Source: Callaeas wilsoni (taxonomy: Eukaryota > Chordata > Aves > Passeriformes > Callaeidae). From it: a DNA stretch of 64,000 bases. The notes below the pieces were generated by a model. It worked only from the letters and a program-made list of their open reading frames with translations, searched no databases and had not been told where the DNA came from. The DNA lies in assembly GCA_013398955.1 (NCBI GenBank), contig VWPU01017707.1, forward strand, positions 248,001 to 312,000, given 5' to 3'. The position numbers and the translations under genes were made by a program. Position 1 is the first letter of the stretch; every line of letters starts with the position of its first letter. Below, one piece after another: positions 1-12,039 of the stretch.

Positions 1-1528
1 TGGATTCAAGGCACTTTAAGTCAAAGAAGCTGTAGTTAATTCAACATAATATGCCTACATAAATAAGCAAGTGTTGAAAGATATTAAGCACTTTATAGAG
101 CACACTAGCAAAAGTATCTGAGTTTTGCTTTTTTCTTTTGTAAACGTGTTCTGGAAACAGTAATAAACTGATCCCCCTGTCACCAGAGGTGGTCCTCCTA
201 AAGCATAGTCTAACCTCTAGTTTTGTCTCACACACAGCACCCAGTGCTGAATACTGAACATGAAGTTTGATCCCAAAGTGCTGATAAAATACAGCTGATT
301 TCTCAGCTTAGGCTGACAAGATTTGTTCATGCTTAAAAAAATAATGCCTCAAGTGACAAGCCCTCAAGATTTCAAAGGAACCCTAAGAGAGTTTTGTTCA
401 ATCAGAAGGTAACAGAGATGCTCTTCCTGACACATCGCTGTGGTCTCAATGGAATAAGATAGACACCAAGGAAGGGGAAATACTACTGATCAGGTTAAGA
501 TGAACATTTTTTTGCAAGCACTAATTGGAATGCAAATCTTTGTACCATAAAAAACCCGAGCTATGAATAGAGCATTGGAGTTTAATTGATTAAATCTGTC
601 AGTTTCTAAAAAAGCCAGAGATACACACTCTGATATACTTGACTCCCAACAGTTTTATTAATAGCTGTATGCTGCTTCAGCTTCCTTAGAGATGCAGGTA
701 TAAACCACTGTATATTTTTACACTTAAGCAGATTTCCTATGAAAGGCACACAACAGAGCGTGACTCACAAGGTGAGCAGGAACGTGCCTGTCAGTGGGGC
801 GCTGGCACTGCTGGCACAGCGAAGCTGCGGTGGCTGCAGAGCTGTACAGCAGCAGGAGTGGGGCTGGCATTCACTGAATATCAGGGACATGTAGGGGTTT
901 GCCACTTCTCCATGAAAGAAATTGCAATAAATTGTAACAAACACAGGCTGTAAAATACCAGGAAATCAAAGAGAGAGAATAAGAGGAAAAAATGAACTCT
1001 GGCTAATGGCTGTTTTAATGTCATCTCCATTTGTCCCAATTTCTGCTCTAAGAAGCTAACAAATTTATGAATCCTGCTCTGAGAGATGTGCTCCCCTGGA
1101 GATGAGTAGGACAGAGTGGATGGGTGTATGTGTGTGAGGAGGGTGTCGGCCCCTCTGCTTCTCAGTATGCTCAAGCTTAACGCTTGACGTGACAACTTCC
1201 CCACAGCTGCTTTCTCATTATAACTCAAGTAGGTTACTTTCAAAATTATATATCCAGTAAGTCACTCTACAGATGGTCTCTGTCACCCTATGAATCCTCT
1301 GCCTTATTTCCTCAATGTGAATTATATTTTTCTCAATCCTGAACCAACACTTATCAGAACATATATCGGAACTTTTCAAAATTACTGTAATTAATTGAGA
1401 ATCTGTAAATTCCTTACCTATCCAAGGGTAAGAATAAAACCTTACAATGAAATGTCATTAAAAATTATGGTATAAATTAAAGCCAAACTAGAATGCTTTT
1501 GTTAATCTTCCATCCTGCCCCCAAACTT

Positions 1529-1543
1529 TAAAAAAAAAAAAAA
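1529..1543. repeat. poly-A run
   Basis: A homopolymer of about 15 A residues. It could be the tail of an old retroinsertion, but no element is recognisable to its left. Confidence 0.8.
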
Positions 1544-2258
1544 GACTTCATGATCCTATGATCCAAAACAAGAATACTCATGTATACAGCATGACACATG
1601 GTATCATGCTGTTTCATTAATAAGACTCCTATATGGCTTGTGATTTTTTAGTGTAATAATATTTAATAGACAGTTCTTGCACTTAGCATTGCATACCTGG
1701 TCTCATGTTGTGGCTCAAATATTTTGTCTTTAAAGAAGAGAATATGAAAAGAGGAAATAAAAAAATTAAATCAATAGCCTTATATTTCTACTCTGTGTAG
1801 AACCAAATGAACCTTTTTTGATTTTCTAGCAATTCCAAAAAGCCTGAAACAGTTCCAAAACACCTGAGTCAGAATGAGAAAGCATGAACTACCTGAAAAC
1901 ATAAGATAGCAGCTTAAAAATTAAAATGGTAAAGAAAAAAGACCTTCAAGTAGAAAAATCCTTTCAATTTGGAATACTGGAATATCAAGATATTGAATCA
2001 GAGCAAAGCACTTTAACTTCTATTTCAGTTTTTATTTAAATTTCCATCAATCTCTTCTTGACCCAAACAGTTCAGAGAAATTGAAATGGAGCCAAGGAAA
2101 AAATCATTGCCACCCAATCAGTGTTTTCCAACAAAATTTGACCTACCCCTAGCTTTCTCCTGGTACTTTGCTAGGAGATTAATTTATCTATGAATTTTTC
2201 AACTTTATTTTTTATGTGTTTCTATAGAAGAAAACAAACACAACTGGCTAAGAGGTTC

Positions 2259-2337
2259 CAGCATAAATATATTTGACAGCTCATGGAGAGATAACTTGCT
2301 GCTCTTAATCCTGCCGGCTAATAACAGCATAAATATA
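2259..2337 (+). repeat. 13-bp direct repeat pair
   Basis: The word cagcataaatata occurs at 2259-2271 and again at 2325-2337, 66 bp apart. Each copy is preceded at short distance by a ggcta word (2246-2250 and 2316-2320). The TAAATATA core is TATA-like, and the pair lies about 60-140 bp upstream of the CpG-rich block at 2399. A role as paired binding or core-promoter sites is inference only. Confidence 0.5.
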
Positions 2338-2398
2338 CCCTGCACAGAGTTCTCCTTCTAAGGCACGAACACTCAAGTTTAGACATATTAAATAAAAA

Positions 2399-2880
2399 GT
2401 GAGCGACTTGTTGCAATGCAGGTGCACCGAGGCTCCGTGGCTGTGGGTGTGTGCGGGCAGCATCCCGGGGCGCGGAGCCCAAAGGCGCACCGGGGCTGCG
2501 GCACGCGGGGTGGGTGATGCGGCCAACGCTCCGGCCAACGCTCCATGGCCAGAGCAACCGCAGCAAGAGAAATTGGGAATGGCCGCAGCCCCAAGAGCCC
2601 ACCACTGACCTCACCCAACAAACCCTGCGGGGTCAGGGAAAAGGAGAGCCCTGGGCAGGCGGAGGGCAGCAAACCTGGCCAGCAGCTGTCCTCGCAGGGC
2701 AAAGCCTGCTCCGTGCAGACAGATGGGCCGGACACGGCACGCGTAAACCGCTCCTCCCACGCACAGGAACTGGGCCTGAAACCTGCAGAGCGTGGCTTTG
2801 TTCAAAATGTCATAGCAGCCAGTTTCAGGGTTTAGGGCATTTCGCTGGAGGAGCAGAGATCAGAAATAGTGCCCTTTAAT
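2399..2880. promoter_or_regulatory. CpG-rich island, candidate promoter or first exon
   Basis: The base composition switches abruptly from AT-rich to GC-rich here and switches back near 2850. I count roughly 28 CpG dinucleotides in about 400 bp, far above the surrounding DNA, which has almost none. CpG retention like this in a methylated vertebrate genome usually marks an unmethylated promoter or a recent insertion. A 12-bp tandem duplication (ggccaacgctcc twice, 2521-2544) lies inside. Several overlapping open frames (up to 142 codons on plus, 115 on minus) exist only because GC-rich DNA has few stops; none is recognised. No TATA box or initiator is placed with confidence, so direction is unknown. 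It could also be a GC-biased insertion or hypermutable repeat, not a promoter. Confidence 0.4.
2521..2544 (+). repeat. 12-bp tandem duplication
   Basis: Two exact adjacent copies of ggccaacgctcc within the CpG-rich block. Confidence 0.9.
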
Positions 2881-3770
2881 TAACATTGTACAATATGTTT
2901 CCTACAGAGGCTGACATAACTGTCTATATTTCAAGTGGTAGGTTTATACAGCAGTGGTTGGAAATGAGCAGATTTACTGCAAATACCACCATAAATAAAC
3001 TTTCCTGAACCAACATTGGTAACACAAACAAATGATTATGTCTGTTGTCTGAAATGCAGCAAAAAGCAAAATTGTGGCAGGTGTGACACCTGATAGCTAA
3101 ATTGAAATTTATAGAATGCATATGGCAGAACTTCATTTTTCTTTTTCATTTAGTGATCAAAAACTAGATGACAGACAGTGTAAAATGAAAACAGATGAAA
3201 TGAATTTCTGAATGGATCCTGCCAAGTTTCATTTTCTCCACAAGTTCTTGGAAAGCCCAGAACCTATTCCCATGTGCACTGCCAGAATTTGCAGATTCTG
3301 CACTTTACCTCTTCATCCTGCCATCTGACAGTTTGCCAAGTCCTGTGTGCTGCAGAATGATTGTGAAGAGAGGTCTGTTTATTATGGTACCAAGATCACT
3401 CTGTCAGACTTGATAGCCTAATTTTTATATGAAATATAAATAAAATATCATAATATATAAATATATATGTACAGATGCACACATTAATTATAAAGGTTTT
3501 TCAAAGTCACAGTTATTATAATGCTTCCTCTGATGAAAGTAGAAAGACTGGATAATAAACGAAGTGTAATGGAAATTTGATATGAGTTTTTAAATGTGGG
3601 CTGAGGTAAAAGGTGAACATAAGCAACAGATCCTTTTACTCGTCCGATATGAACCAAGATTCTCTGTGGAATAAGTTTCAGACAGACATGCAGAATTTAT
3701 TTTTAATCAGCTTTAAAATACAGTCTATAATAAGCGTGCCCTTAGGCAGTTATACTGTGCATGCCATCAT

Positions 3771-3795
3771 AAAAAGAAGAAGAAGAAGAAAAAAA
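3771..3795 (+). repeat. AGA triplet microsatellite
   Basis: A purine-only run with about five AGA units ending in an A run. Confidence 0.8.
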
Positions 3796-6700
3796 TCTTA
3801 CAATGAGGCTTAAGAAAAATGGTCAACTGGATGCTAGATTTTTTAATCTATGGTTGTCTTTGCTCCTGCTGAGGATTCCTATATCATCTTTTCATCAGGA
3901 GAGTTTGGCAAAGCCACTCAGCGGGTGCTGTATGTTGGGAGCCACAAAAATCAATATAGGGAATATGAAGGCAATTTTTAAACACTAATGTGTGAAACAT
4001 TAAAAATCCATGCAGTATAAACCATGTATAATCTTAGCAACTCCCCAGCTCAAATGGATCAAACAGCAGAAATTGTGGTATATTGCACACTAAAGTGAAG
4101 TAACCTATAAGGCTGAAGATTGATTCTTTTGGGAAAGATTTTACAATATGGTATATTAAGCACTTTGGGCAGAAATAACATGCCTTCTCATAACAGGGAT
4201 ATACACTTGTGAAAGAAAACAACTGGATAGTGATCTTATGAGCTAAAGGAAAGGATTCAAGCTCACAGCGGAAAAGCTCAAAATTTATGTCTTTTCATAT
4301 GAAAATTATTGGATAGTTTTCATTTCAGAGCATAACATCTTTCAATTATAGCTTTTAATTAGGACATATTAGTTACAAATTTATGTAGTGTTTTCTTGGA
4401 GAAAACGTATGTCATATAGCACTAAAATTATTTTGGATAAAGCTTTATAAACCTCTTAAACATCTGATGAGGTCCAGCGCTAGAGAAAAGATTGCCTTTG
4501 GCAGAGTTTCCATGCGCTGAAGATATCCCACTAAAATCAAAGTGGTTGTTCTGGAGAAAAAATTGTGCAAAACACCAAAGCAGGCTACAGTCTACCCCAA
4601 AGAGGTAGTATTTCTGTCTTGGCTGGATAGCTGGAAACGTGAAGAACAGAGAGATGAGGGGACATGCCAAGGTTACATACAAAGTCTTTGTCAAGGCAGA
4701 ATCTAAATATACATCTTGAGAGTCCTAGAGGGCACAATATTGTCTCATTTTGAGTCGAAGTACTCTTTCTAATTCAGTGCAATCTTCCAAAACAATTATA
4801 GCCTACAGCATATGCACAGTATCCTTGAAAAAAATTAACATGTGTTTTGTATAAAATTCCCAGCACAATTATCCTCCTAGCACACTAGTATGAAATCAAG
4901 AATAAATAAAGAGGTAGGTAAAAGGAAACAGTAATACACAGAAAACATTGAAAAACGGAAAAAATGGAAAATCTCCACCAAACTCCAAACAGAGGATTGA
5001 AGCAGACATTCTTGCCCTCCACCCTACCACCATGTCCCTGTACTGGCAGACCAGATTAAAAGGGCAAAGGAATCAAAACGTGAGCCTAATTGGAACTTGT
5101 CTTGGTTTCTGTGCAAATACATACACAATGTCTCCAAAGAGATGTACTTTGCAACTTTGCCATAGGAATAATATATTTCATGGCTCCTTTCTTAATTATT
5201 TCATTGAGACCTATGGAAGTCCCTTGTTAAAACTTTTACTGTGATGTAAAGTCACACTTTTTATTATTTAACATTTTTGTATTGTGAATTTTGTCTTTGA
5301 AGAAATTCCACTGGAACACTAAAACCCTTCTCCTTCAGAACAGAAGTGTATTAAGTACGGAACAGATTTGCATAAGACTTCTTAAGAGAGAGAGCATGAT
5401 TAAAAATGCCCCTACCCCACCTAAAATACCTGCTAGCAGTCAAGAACTGAAGGAGGAAAATGAGATGCTTCAAAATATAATGAACTCTTGTTCTGTAATA
5501 TTAAACAAAAAAGAACAGAATTTTCAAAAATGTCCAGAGAAAAGAAAAACAAAAGACTGAGTAAGATTTCTGAATAACAGAGAAGAAGAAACAATCACCA
5601 AGGACTTAGGCATGGCAAAACTACTGTGTAAACACTTCTCTTCGTACTTATAATAGGAATTAATCACAAGGAAAGATGTATTGGATGCAAAATCCAAGAA
5701 AACAAAGGGAAAATATAAAACTGATCTTCAGTGAAGGGAATGTAAACATGTACTGAAGTTAACCAAAGAATGCTTCGGGAGCTGAAGGGTTTTGCTACTT
5801 GGGGACAAGGAGCTAGCAGAGATGATAGCAGGGGGCATCTGACAGATTTTGCAGATCAGGCTCCACCACACAAATATTAAACAAAATGTAGTTCTCAAGT
5901 TTAAACAGAGAGGAAAGAATGAGTGACCGGGACATGTAAACTTTTAACCTGGGTTTTGTTCCAGGTGAGGTACTTGAAAGGATCACAGAGGAATTAATTT
6001 ATGAGAACTGATGGAGTGGAAAGCATCTCAGCAGAGTCAGCTTGCATTTGCTGAACTCAAGCTAACATTATCGATAGACTTTTTCCACATACTGAATTGG
6101 GCAAAAAAGGATGAGGTAAAATTAATCTGGACTGCAGCAAGATGTTTTGATCTAGTTGCAATCAGAAGAGCCACTGAGATAATGGAGATGAATTGCTGGC
6201 TCAAGATGATGATATGGTGGATGGTGATTAGTTTTCAGATAGAGTATTATCAGGCTGAGTCATGGTTCAGCTCAGCCAGCACCGTACTACATAATCTCTA
6301 GTGATTTTAAGGCAGTGATTAATTTGGTCTTGGCCAAATCTATTGTTGGAATTGGGAGCAGCAATAAATATTTTCTTAGAGTTACTGTTATATACATTAA
6401 AAGCATCTGAGGGGGACTCTGGGTATTGATGGAGCAGCAGTTATGAGCTCTTATGTCAAGGAATAGTAGAGATGGTGTGTCACAATTTATAAAACAATTT
6501 TTTAACTGTTACTTGGAAAATGATTACAAATACAGTGATAGGGGAAAACCAATGAGTAAAGCAGTGGAAGAATACACATAAAATGGCCATTGAAAAGCCA
6601 GTTTTCTCCTGGGATGAATACAGGGGGACATAAGCTATGCTTATCGCACAGTAATGGGTATTCAGCTTGAGCTGAGTACAAAGGACCACCAAGCAGAAGC

Positions 6701-8090
6701 ACTTGCAGTTTCTCACCGCCTCCAGGAGTGTGACAGACTGTGTGTGGTACTGAGTGGAGAATTCAGGTCAGCAGCATTCCCAGTTCAGAGAGAAGCTTCA
6801 AAGCAATTCTAAATAGCCTCAATTACATTTAGAATACCACAAAATATGCATTTTATGTCCAGTGGATTTTTTGTAAATGACATCACAAAGGGAAAAGTGG
6901 TTCCTGAAATGGAAATTTAACGTGAAATGCAGATTTCCCTAGTCAAGATGCCATTGAGACTCCTTCTCCACAACAGTCTTACAAAGGCTCTACTTTGCCT
7001 GCCAGCAGCACCATTCCACATAGCCCTATTCTTTGTCCTCCACTTTAATGCCCAGGCTAGGATTTGGAGGAGAGCAAAGTACATTGCTACTTGGAGATTG
7101 AAATAATTAATTTGCACTTAGGTAGGGGGAACATTCAACAGCCCTGACATTTTTAGTGCTGCACTGAGCCTCGGCTCCTTCCCAGGTAGGGAACAGCCTC
7201 TGGACCCCTTGTCTTACTATTTCCCACGCTAATCACCATTCTGATGTTGGAGATAACTGTAGAAGAACAGATAACAGCTCATAAGAGAACCGATCACATT
7301 ATGAATGCTGTGTAGCAGCCCTACTTTCTTACAACTGGATTTCTTTGATGGGGGAAGAAAGATTTCAGACCCAGAAATGCTGGCAGTAGCAAAGCTATGC
7401 TGATTTGCCTCGGTATGCTCATTCAGAAACCAGTCATTCCAGTTCCAGACTAGATCTGCTAGAACTGGAATAATAGTCTTTGTTGTTCAATGTTTTCTTA
7501 ATTTTTCCTTTATATATACAAAATTTTGTCTTCCCATACGTCTAACAGGATGTGTTTTTACTTTTTCCTGACTCCTCTTCCTGGCAGGAAACTGCATCAG
7601 CCTCTCTGTATTTAGTGTAAAGAGATTAAAGAGTCAAGACGGTGACTTTGGACAATATTTTGCCATTATTTATTTCACAGAGTTTTCTTCTCAACAGTAG
7701 GTACTATTTCCAGAGTATTTTTCCCTGCTTTTTTAGTGACTATTCTCCAGGAAAATGAAGAAAAATAATCACATTTTTTTTGGAGTGTCAGCCATCCTGA
7801 CAACAAAAGAGAAAGAAACCAAGTTGGCTTTATTTTAGCAAATTAACCATATGCCTTATATCAGTGGGAGATGTGCCCCATTGAGAGGAAATAATTGCCC
7901 CTGATTTTATGGAGATCTTTGCCAGGCTGTGGGCTTGGCTTCTGATCTGCACACAGAACATTTATCGATGCTTACAGGTTTGTTGGAATTATTCCTCTAT
8001 GCTTATGCTGACAGAGACCAAAGTAGATTGGAAAAAGAGGAAATTTTTTTTAGCCTTACTTTCACAGAAGGGACCTATATCATAGCATAC

Positions 8091-8128
8091 CATAATATAA
8101 ATGCAATAACATAATATAAACACAATCT
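8091..8128 (+). repeat. 19-bp imperfect tandem repeat, two units
   Basis: Both units start with cataatataa and agree at about 15 of 19 positions. This is a small local duplication in AT-rich DNA with no evident function. Confidence 0.6.
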
Positions 8129-9360
8129 TAGAAGATTAAGGTCCAAACACAGCAGTGTTCACATCTCTTGATACAATTGAAAGACAAACATCTCCTTTTC
8201 CTACCCATTGGAATAGACAGCACAAAGATTCTGACCCACAAATAGTTGTACACACCTTCTACTTCTACCAGTAATCAAACCTTTCTGCTGGCCTCATCAC
8301 ATATTTAAAGTTGAGTAGCAGACCAAAGAATTCACAGGGCCAGAAATATGAGTCAGGATTTACACAGAGAGAATTGAGGTCCAGAGGGATGCAGTTGCCA
8401 GGAAGTGACTATATATCAGAAGAAAAATTGCATTCAGACCTCTGAGATCCAAATAAATCACCAGAGCACATTTCCTCTATTTAATCATTAGATAAAAAGT
8501 GAGATTGAAGAAAAACTTCAATTTGTTTGGAAACATTTTTGCCACCATTTTGGGGCCAGATTTCAAAAACAGTACCTTTATCAAATTCAGAAGGGTAAGT
8601 GTCCATGGAAAGTGCCAGTGGAAAAATGTGATTTCCTATTTGCTTGTTTCTGTTTTTTTTCCTCCCCTAACAAGAATTTCTAAAATAAACTAAAATATCT
8701 GTTGTTTATATCTGAAGAAGACAACAGTTTAAAATATGCATACCTGTTTCTAGTGAGTTGAAAGCAAAATGTAACTCCGATTTTATTACCATATCTTTTG
8801 TTCTCTGGGTTTCTGTTTCAAGGGTTTGATCAAAATTAATGTGGTCTCTCTACCCAATGGCATTTATTTTGGTTATAAGATTAGAAATGTAAATTTGCAA
8901 TAAAAGAAGAAAATAGGAAGCTGTTTTTAATGAATATTTTACACATGACTAATTAACAGAATCCCCTACAGGAATTTGGAAGTAATAAGGAATTGACTGA
9001 AAATAAATTAAAAATTAATAAAGGGGTCTCCAAACAACTTTGTTTATGAGCATTACCAGTTGCATTCTTAGTTATGAATATTTCAAGCTGCTTTACTATT
9101 CAGGATGTTTTATTCTTGGAGTGTTCATAATTTTAGAGGTGATTAGACAAAAAAAGAAGAACAACACAAAACAAAATGTCTTGAAATGATAAAGCCTACC
9201 TCGGGAAAACTTGCTAATGCACAAATAATGGCTTAATATCCATTGTTTTTGTCTCATAATACCTGTGGTATGATGTTCCTCTTAATCCTCCTCTTCTAAA
9301 TGGAAGGAACAGAAATGCTCGCTAATTCATTGAGAAAAATGAAAAACTTTTCGCAGATAT

Positions 9361-9600
9361 TGTCTTGAGAGAAGAGCGGCAGTGACGCAGCTGTGCACAG
9401 CCACTGCTGGCTGGGAGCTGGGCCTGGAGAGGGCTCCTGCAGCACTGGGAGCTGGCCCAGCAGCAGGGTGTGGATGGGGCTGCAGCACATCCAGCATCCA
9501 GCGCCCGAGCTGGGATGGCGGGCAGGGGACCTGCACCAAGTCCTCTGCCAATGGCAGAAAGCACGAGCACCACCCAGCTGTTCTGCTCCCTTTTACTCTG
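9361..9600. other. GC-rich, CTG/CAG-rich patch
   Basis: A GC-rich island of about 240 bp in AT-rich surroundings, dominated by gctgg/ccagc words. The word ctgggagctgg occurs at 9411 and again at 9444. CpG is much sparser than in the 2399-2880 block, so this looks less like a promoter. Open frames on both strands (128 codons on plus 9382-9768, 105 on minus 9327-9644) overlap each other and are read as composition shadows. It could be an old degenerate repeat. Confidence 0.4.
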
Positions 9601-10080
9601 CTAAATCGATACGTCAAAGCACATTGCAAGACAATGGTACACAAAATACATCTTTATATGTTCACAGCATATCTTCACTTATATCAGTATAACAGAAATA
9701 TTACCTGGGGAGGGCAGAGGAGAGGGAGCAACACGCAAATGCTGTGTGTTCTCATAAGCCTAATGTAATGTTTTAGCTAGGTTAAAAGTCTTTGAAATAA
9801 AAGTGATTTAAATTCTCTGGCATTGCCTTTGATGCAAAAACTGATATAAAAAATTACTCAGGAACTTAAGCTAAACCATCCAACACCTTTAGCTGAGGAA
9901 GGTCAGAACCTAAACCTGAAGAATAGAAAAGAGAAGGAAATAAATGACCACTTCAAAATAAATAAATAGATCCCCTTCATTATTAGATGATCTGAGATGA
10001 TCCAATCAATCCAGGTATCCTAATACCAAAGATAAATTACAGCAAAACTAGAAAAAAACAATAAAAACTGACTGAGGGTT
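9601..10080. other. AT-rich non-coding, nothing seen
   Basis: There is no recognisable repeat, RNA gene or coding exon. Confidence 0.5.
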
Positions 10081-10271
10081 TCTGGTTTGTGGTTTTTGGT
10101 TTTTTGTTTGTTTGTCTCTTTGTTCGTTTTCTTTGTCATTTCATTTTGTTTGTTTTTCTGGTTTTTGTTTGCTTCTTTGTTTTGTTTTTGTTTTGGCGTG
10201 TTTTTGTTTTTTTTTTTTTTTATTTTATTTTTTTTTTTTTTTTTTTTTCCTTAATTAAAAAAAAAATAAAA
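10081..10271 (+). repeat. T/G-rich low-complexity tract ending in poly-T
   Basis: About 120 bp of near T/G-only sequence with many TTTG and TTTTG words is followed by a poly-T run (about 10201-10248), then ccttaatt and an A run. On the minus strand this reads as a long A-rich tract with CAAAA words. The 74-codon open frame here is a low-complexity artefact. It may be the expanded tail of an old minus-strand retroinsertion, but no body of an element is recognisable beside it. Confidence 0.85.
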
Positions 10272-11870
10272 CCATGGCAGTCTTTGCTCAGCTGGTCATT
10301 TTCTTCTCTCTGAACTTTAAGGACTGGAGCATCTTCTTGGGTCATGTGCACCAGGCACGAAGTTCCAAAAACATGACAGTGGACTTTTTTTTTTAAAGCT
10401 GTGGTGCTTCCTGCTGATACCAAATATTCCCAGAGAAGATACTTGGTATGCATCTTCAGAAGTAAAGAGCCGATACCTTCAGTGTAATCAGGGAAGACTG
10501 TGTGAAGGTTCCCTCAATGACAGCTTGATGATCACTGCCCAGAATAAAATGAACAGCATAGTATTTTTGTAAACTTGTCTCCCACAAATAAGAATATAAT
10601 ACTGCTACTACTACTAGTAATAAAAAATAATACATTTGGTCACATATGAGAAGTCACACACATTAACTTAGGAAATTCTAACTCTTCACATGAGTGGCAC
10701 AGTTTCTCTGTCGAACAGAGCAGAAAGCTCTTGCCTAGCTAAGTCTTTGGGCAAGTATCAGTCCCGTTTTGGTTCAGTTTCTAGGCAAATATGTTTCGAG
10801 AGGGTGCATGTCACCAGTGTTTGATGGCTCTTTTCAAAGGCTGTATCAGACAAGATGTATGTGTCTTACTTTTCTCCCCGCTGCCCAGGGAGACAGAAGA
10901 GTAGAAAGAGAATTCTGCTACCTCCCATGATAAAATTACCCATAGAAAAACAAGATTAAAAAAAAAATGAAATCTCAATCCCACCTTATAATTCACTAAT
11001 TGCTTTTACACTGTCACTTCCAGGTGAGGTTTAAAGTATCTTAAATAATGAACTAACATTTAGGGTGTGACCTCCTCCCTTAGAAAAAATCTGCAGATCT
11101 CTTGGGAATAAAGAAAATGATGACTCCATCATCACCAAATGCAAAACCCCTAAAGTCAGTAAGAACTCACTACACTTCAGGCCCGGAAGTTCTCATTATA
11201 AAATTACAAGTTTCTGTTCCAATGCATGGAGGGACTAGAACTTCTCCATCACATAGAGGAAGACCACATATTTCTCTGATTAACAACACAGACTAATTAA
11301 TTTTGTTTAAGTTTTCAAAAATAGAAGTACTTCCCTGTGTCTTCCAGGATGAAACCTAAAAAATTTATGGTCAGATTTGATCTTAGGCAGACTGCAATGA
11401 AAGCTAGGAAATGTCCTGTCTCTGAATTCCTATCTGAACATGACAGTTTTCAGATATCCTGTGCTAGTAATTTAAAATAACAATAGGTACTCTTGAAAAG
11501 TCAAGGAATTCTCTCCAAGTGTGAAGTCACTTGTTAGTCTCTGATCTTTTTTTTTCATTGCCCTTGTCTAACAATGAACCAACTAAATAAAGCTTCAAAC
11601 AGTTTTCACCAATCTGTAAATGTGATGTGTTTCTTAAAAATAAGTAACTGATTATGATGATTTAGTTATCAGTAAAAGCTTTTAAATAAAACCTAAAATA
11701 TACCCACATTGTAAAAAGAAATTGTAGCTTCTGAGGTTTATTGATAAGGCCATTTATTAAAGACTTTGGAGGTGATTTGCTCACTTGAAGATAAGCTTCG
11801 ACCAACATTTGTTGGATATTCATTCAATTCTCCACAGCCTTCGTTCATTCCCCTCTTCCTAATGGAAACA
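10272..11870. other. AT-rich non-coding stretch
   Basis: No gene is recognised. A CTACTACTACTAGTAATAA triplet-like patch lies near 10605-10625. A CAG/GTGAGG donor-like site is at 11023/11024 without a matching acceptor. Open frames do not exceed 64 codons. Confidence 0.5.
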
Positions 11871-11906
11871 GTTTTTTTTCCTTTTCTTCTTCTTCTTTTT
11901 CTTTAA
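11871..11906 (+). repeat. pyrimidine tract with CTT triplets
   Basis: A run of T and C only, with several CTT units. It could serve as a polypyrimidine tract, but no clear AG exon boundary follows. Confidence 0.75.
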
Positions 11907-12039
11907 GGCAGAAAATCACCTTGTGTAGTTCTGAGTGGCTTGCATAGGCTAGACTCAAACAACGGCTGACACTTTGACATCAATAGCTGCCAGCAAACCC
12001 TGGCAAGGAGTCAAACCATCGGCAAGAAGTTTTTATTGG

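Larger units (their letters stand above)
1..2398. other. AT-rich non-coding stretch
   Basis: No gene is seen. The longest open frame is 120 codons on the minus strand (881-1243); its translation is not recognised, it has no splice context, and it is likely chance. A short GC-richer patch at about 775-870 is rich in CTG/CAG-like words. A 15-nt A run lies at 1529-1543. The 13-bp direct repeat at 2259-2271 and 2325-2337 sits just before the GC-rich island that begins near 2399. Confidence 0.6.
2881..9360. other. AT-rich non-coding stretch
   Basis: No gene is recognised. Visible details are an AT-only-like low-complexity stretch at about 3420-3475, an imperfect AGA triplet run at 3771-3795, and a 19-bp imperfect tandem pair at 8091-8128. 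Open frames of 88-98 codons (4948-5244 plus, 5291-5560 plus, 6011-6301 plus, 4428-4694 minus) are at the length expected by chance in this composition and resemble no family I know. A strong donor-like site (aagg/gtaagt) sits at 8594/8595, but no convincing acceptor precedes it. Confidence 0.6.

Noticed and set aside
2451..2879. 142-codon plus-strand frame in the CpG-rich island
   Set aside because: Stops are rare in GC-rich DNA and open frames exist on both strands at the same place; no conserved protein recognised.
5291..5560. 89-codon frame with a coiled-coil-like stretch (SSQELKEENEMLQN)
   Set aside because: Length is within chance expectation, there are no splice sites or Kozak context, and no family is recognised; Lys/Glu/Asn-rich peptides arise easily from A-rich DNA.
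10089..10313. 74-codon Phe/Val/Leu-rich frame resembling a membrane protein
   Set aside because: It is a direct translation of the T/G-rich low-complexity tract.
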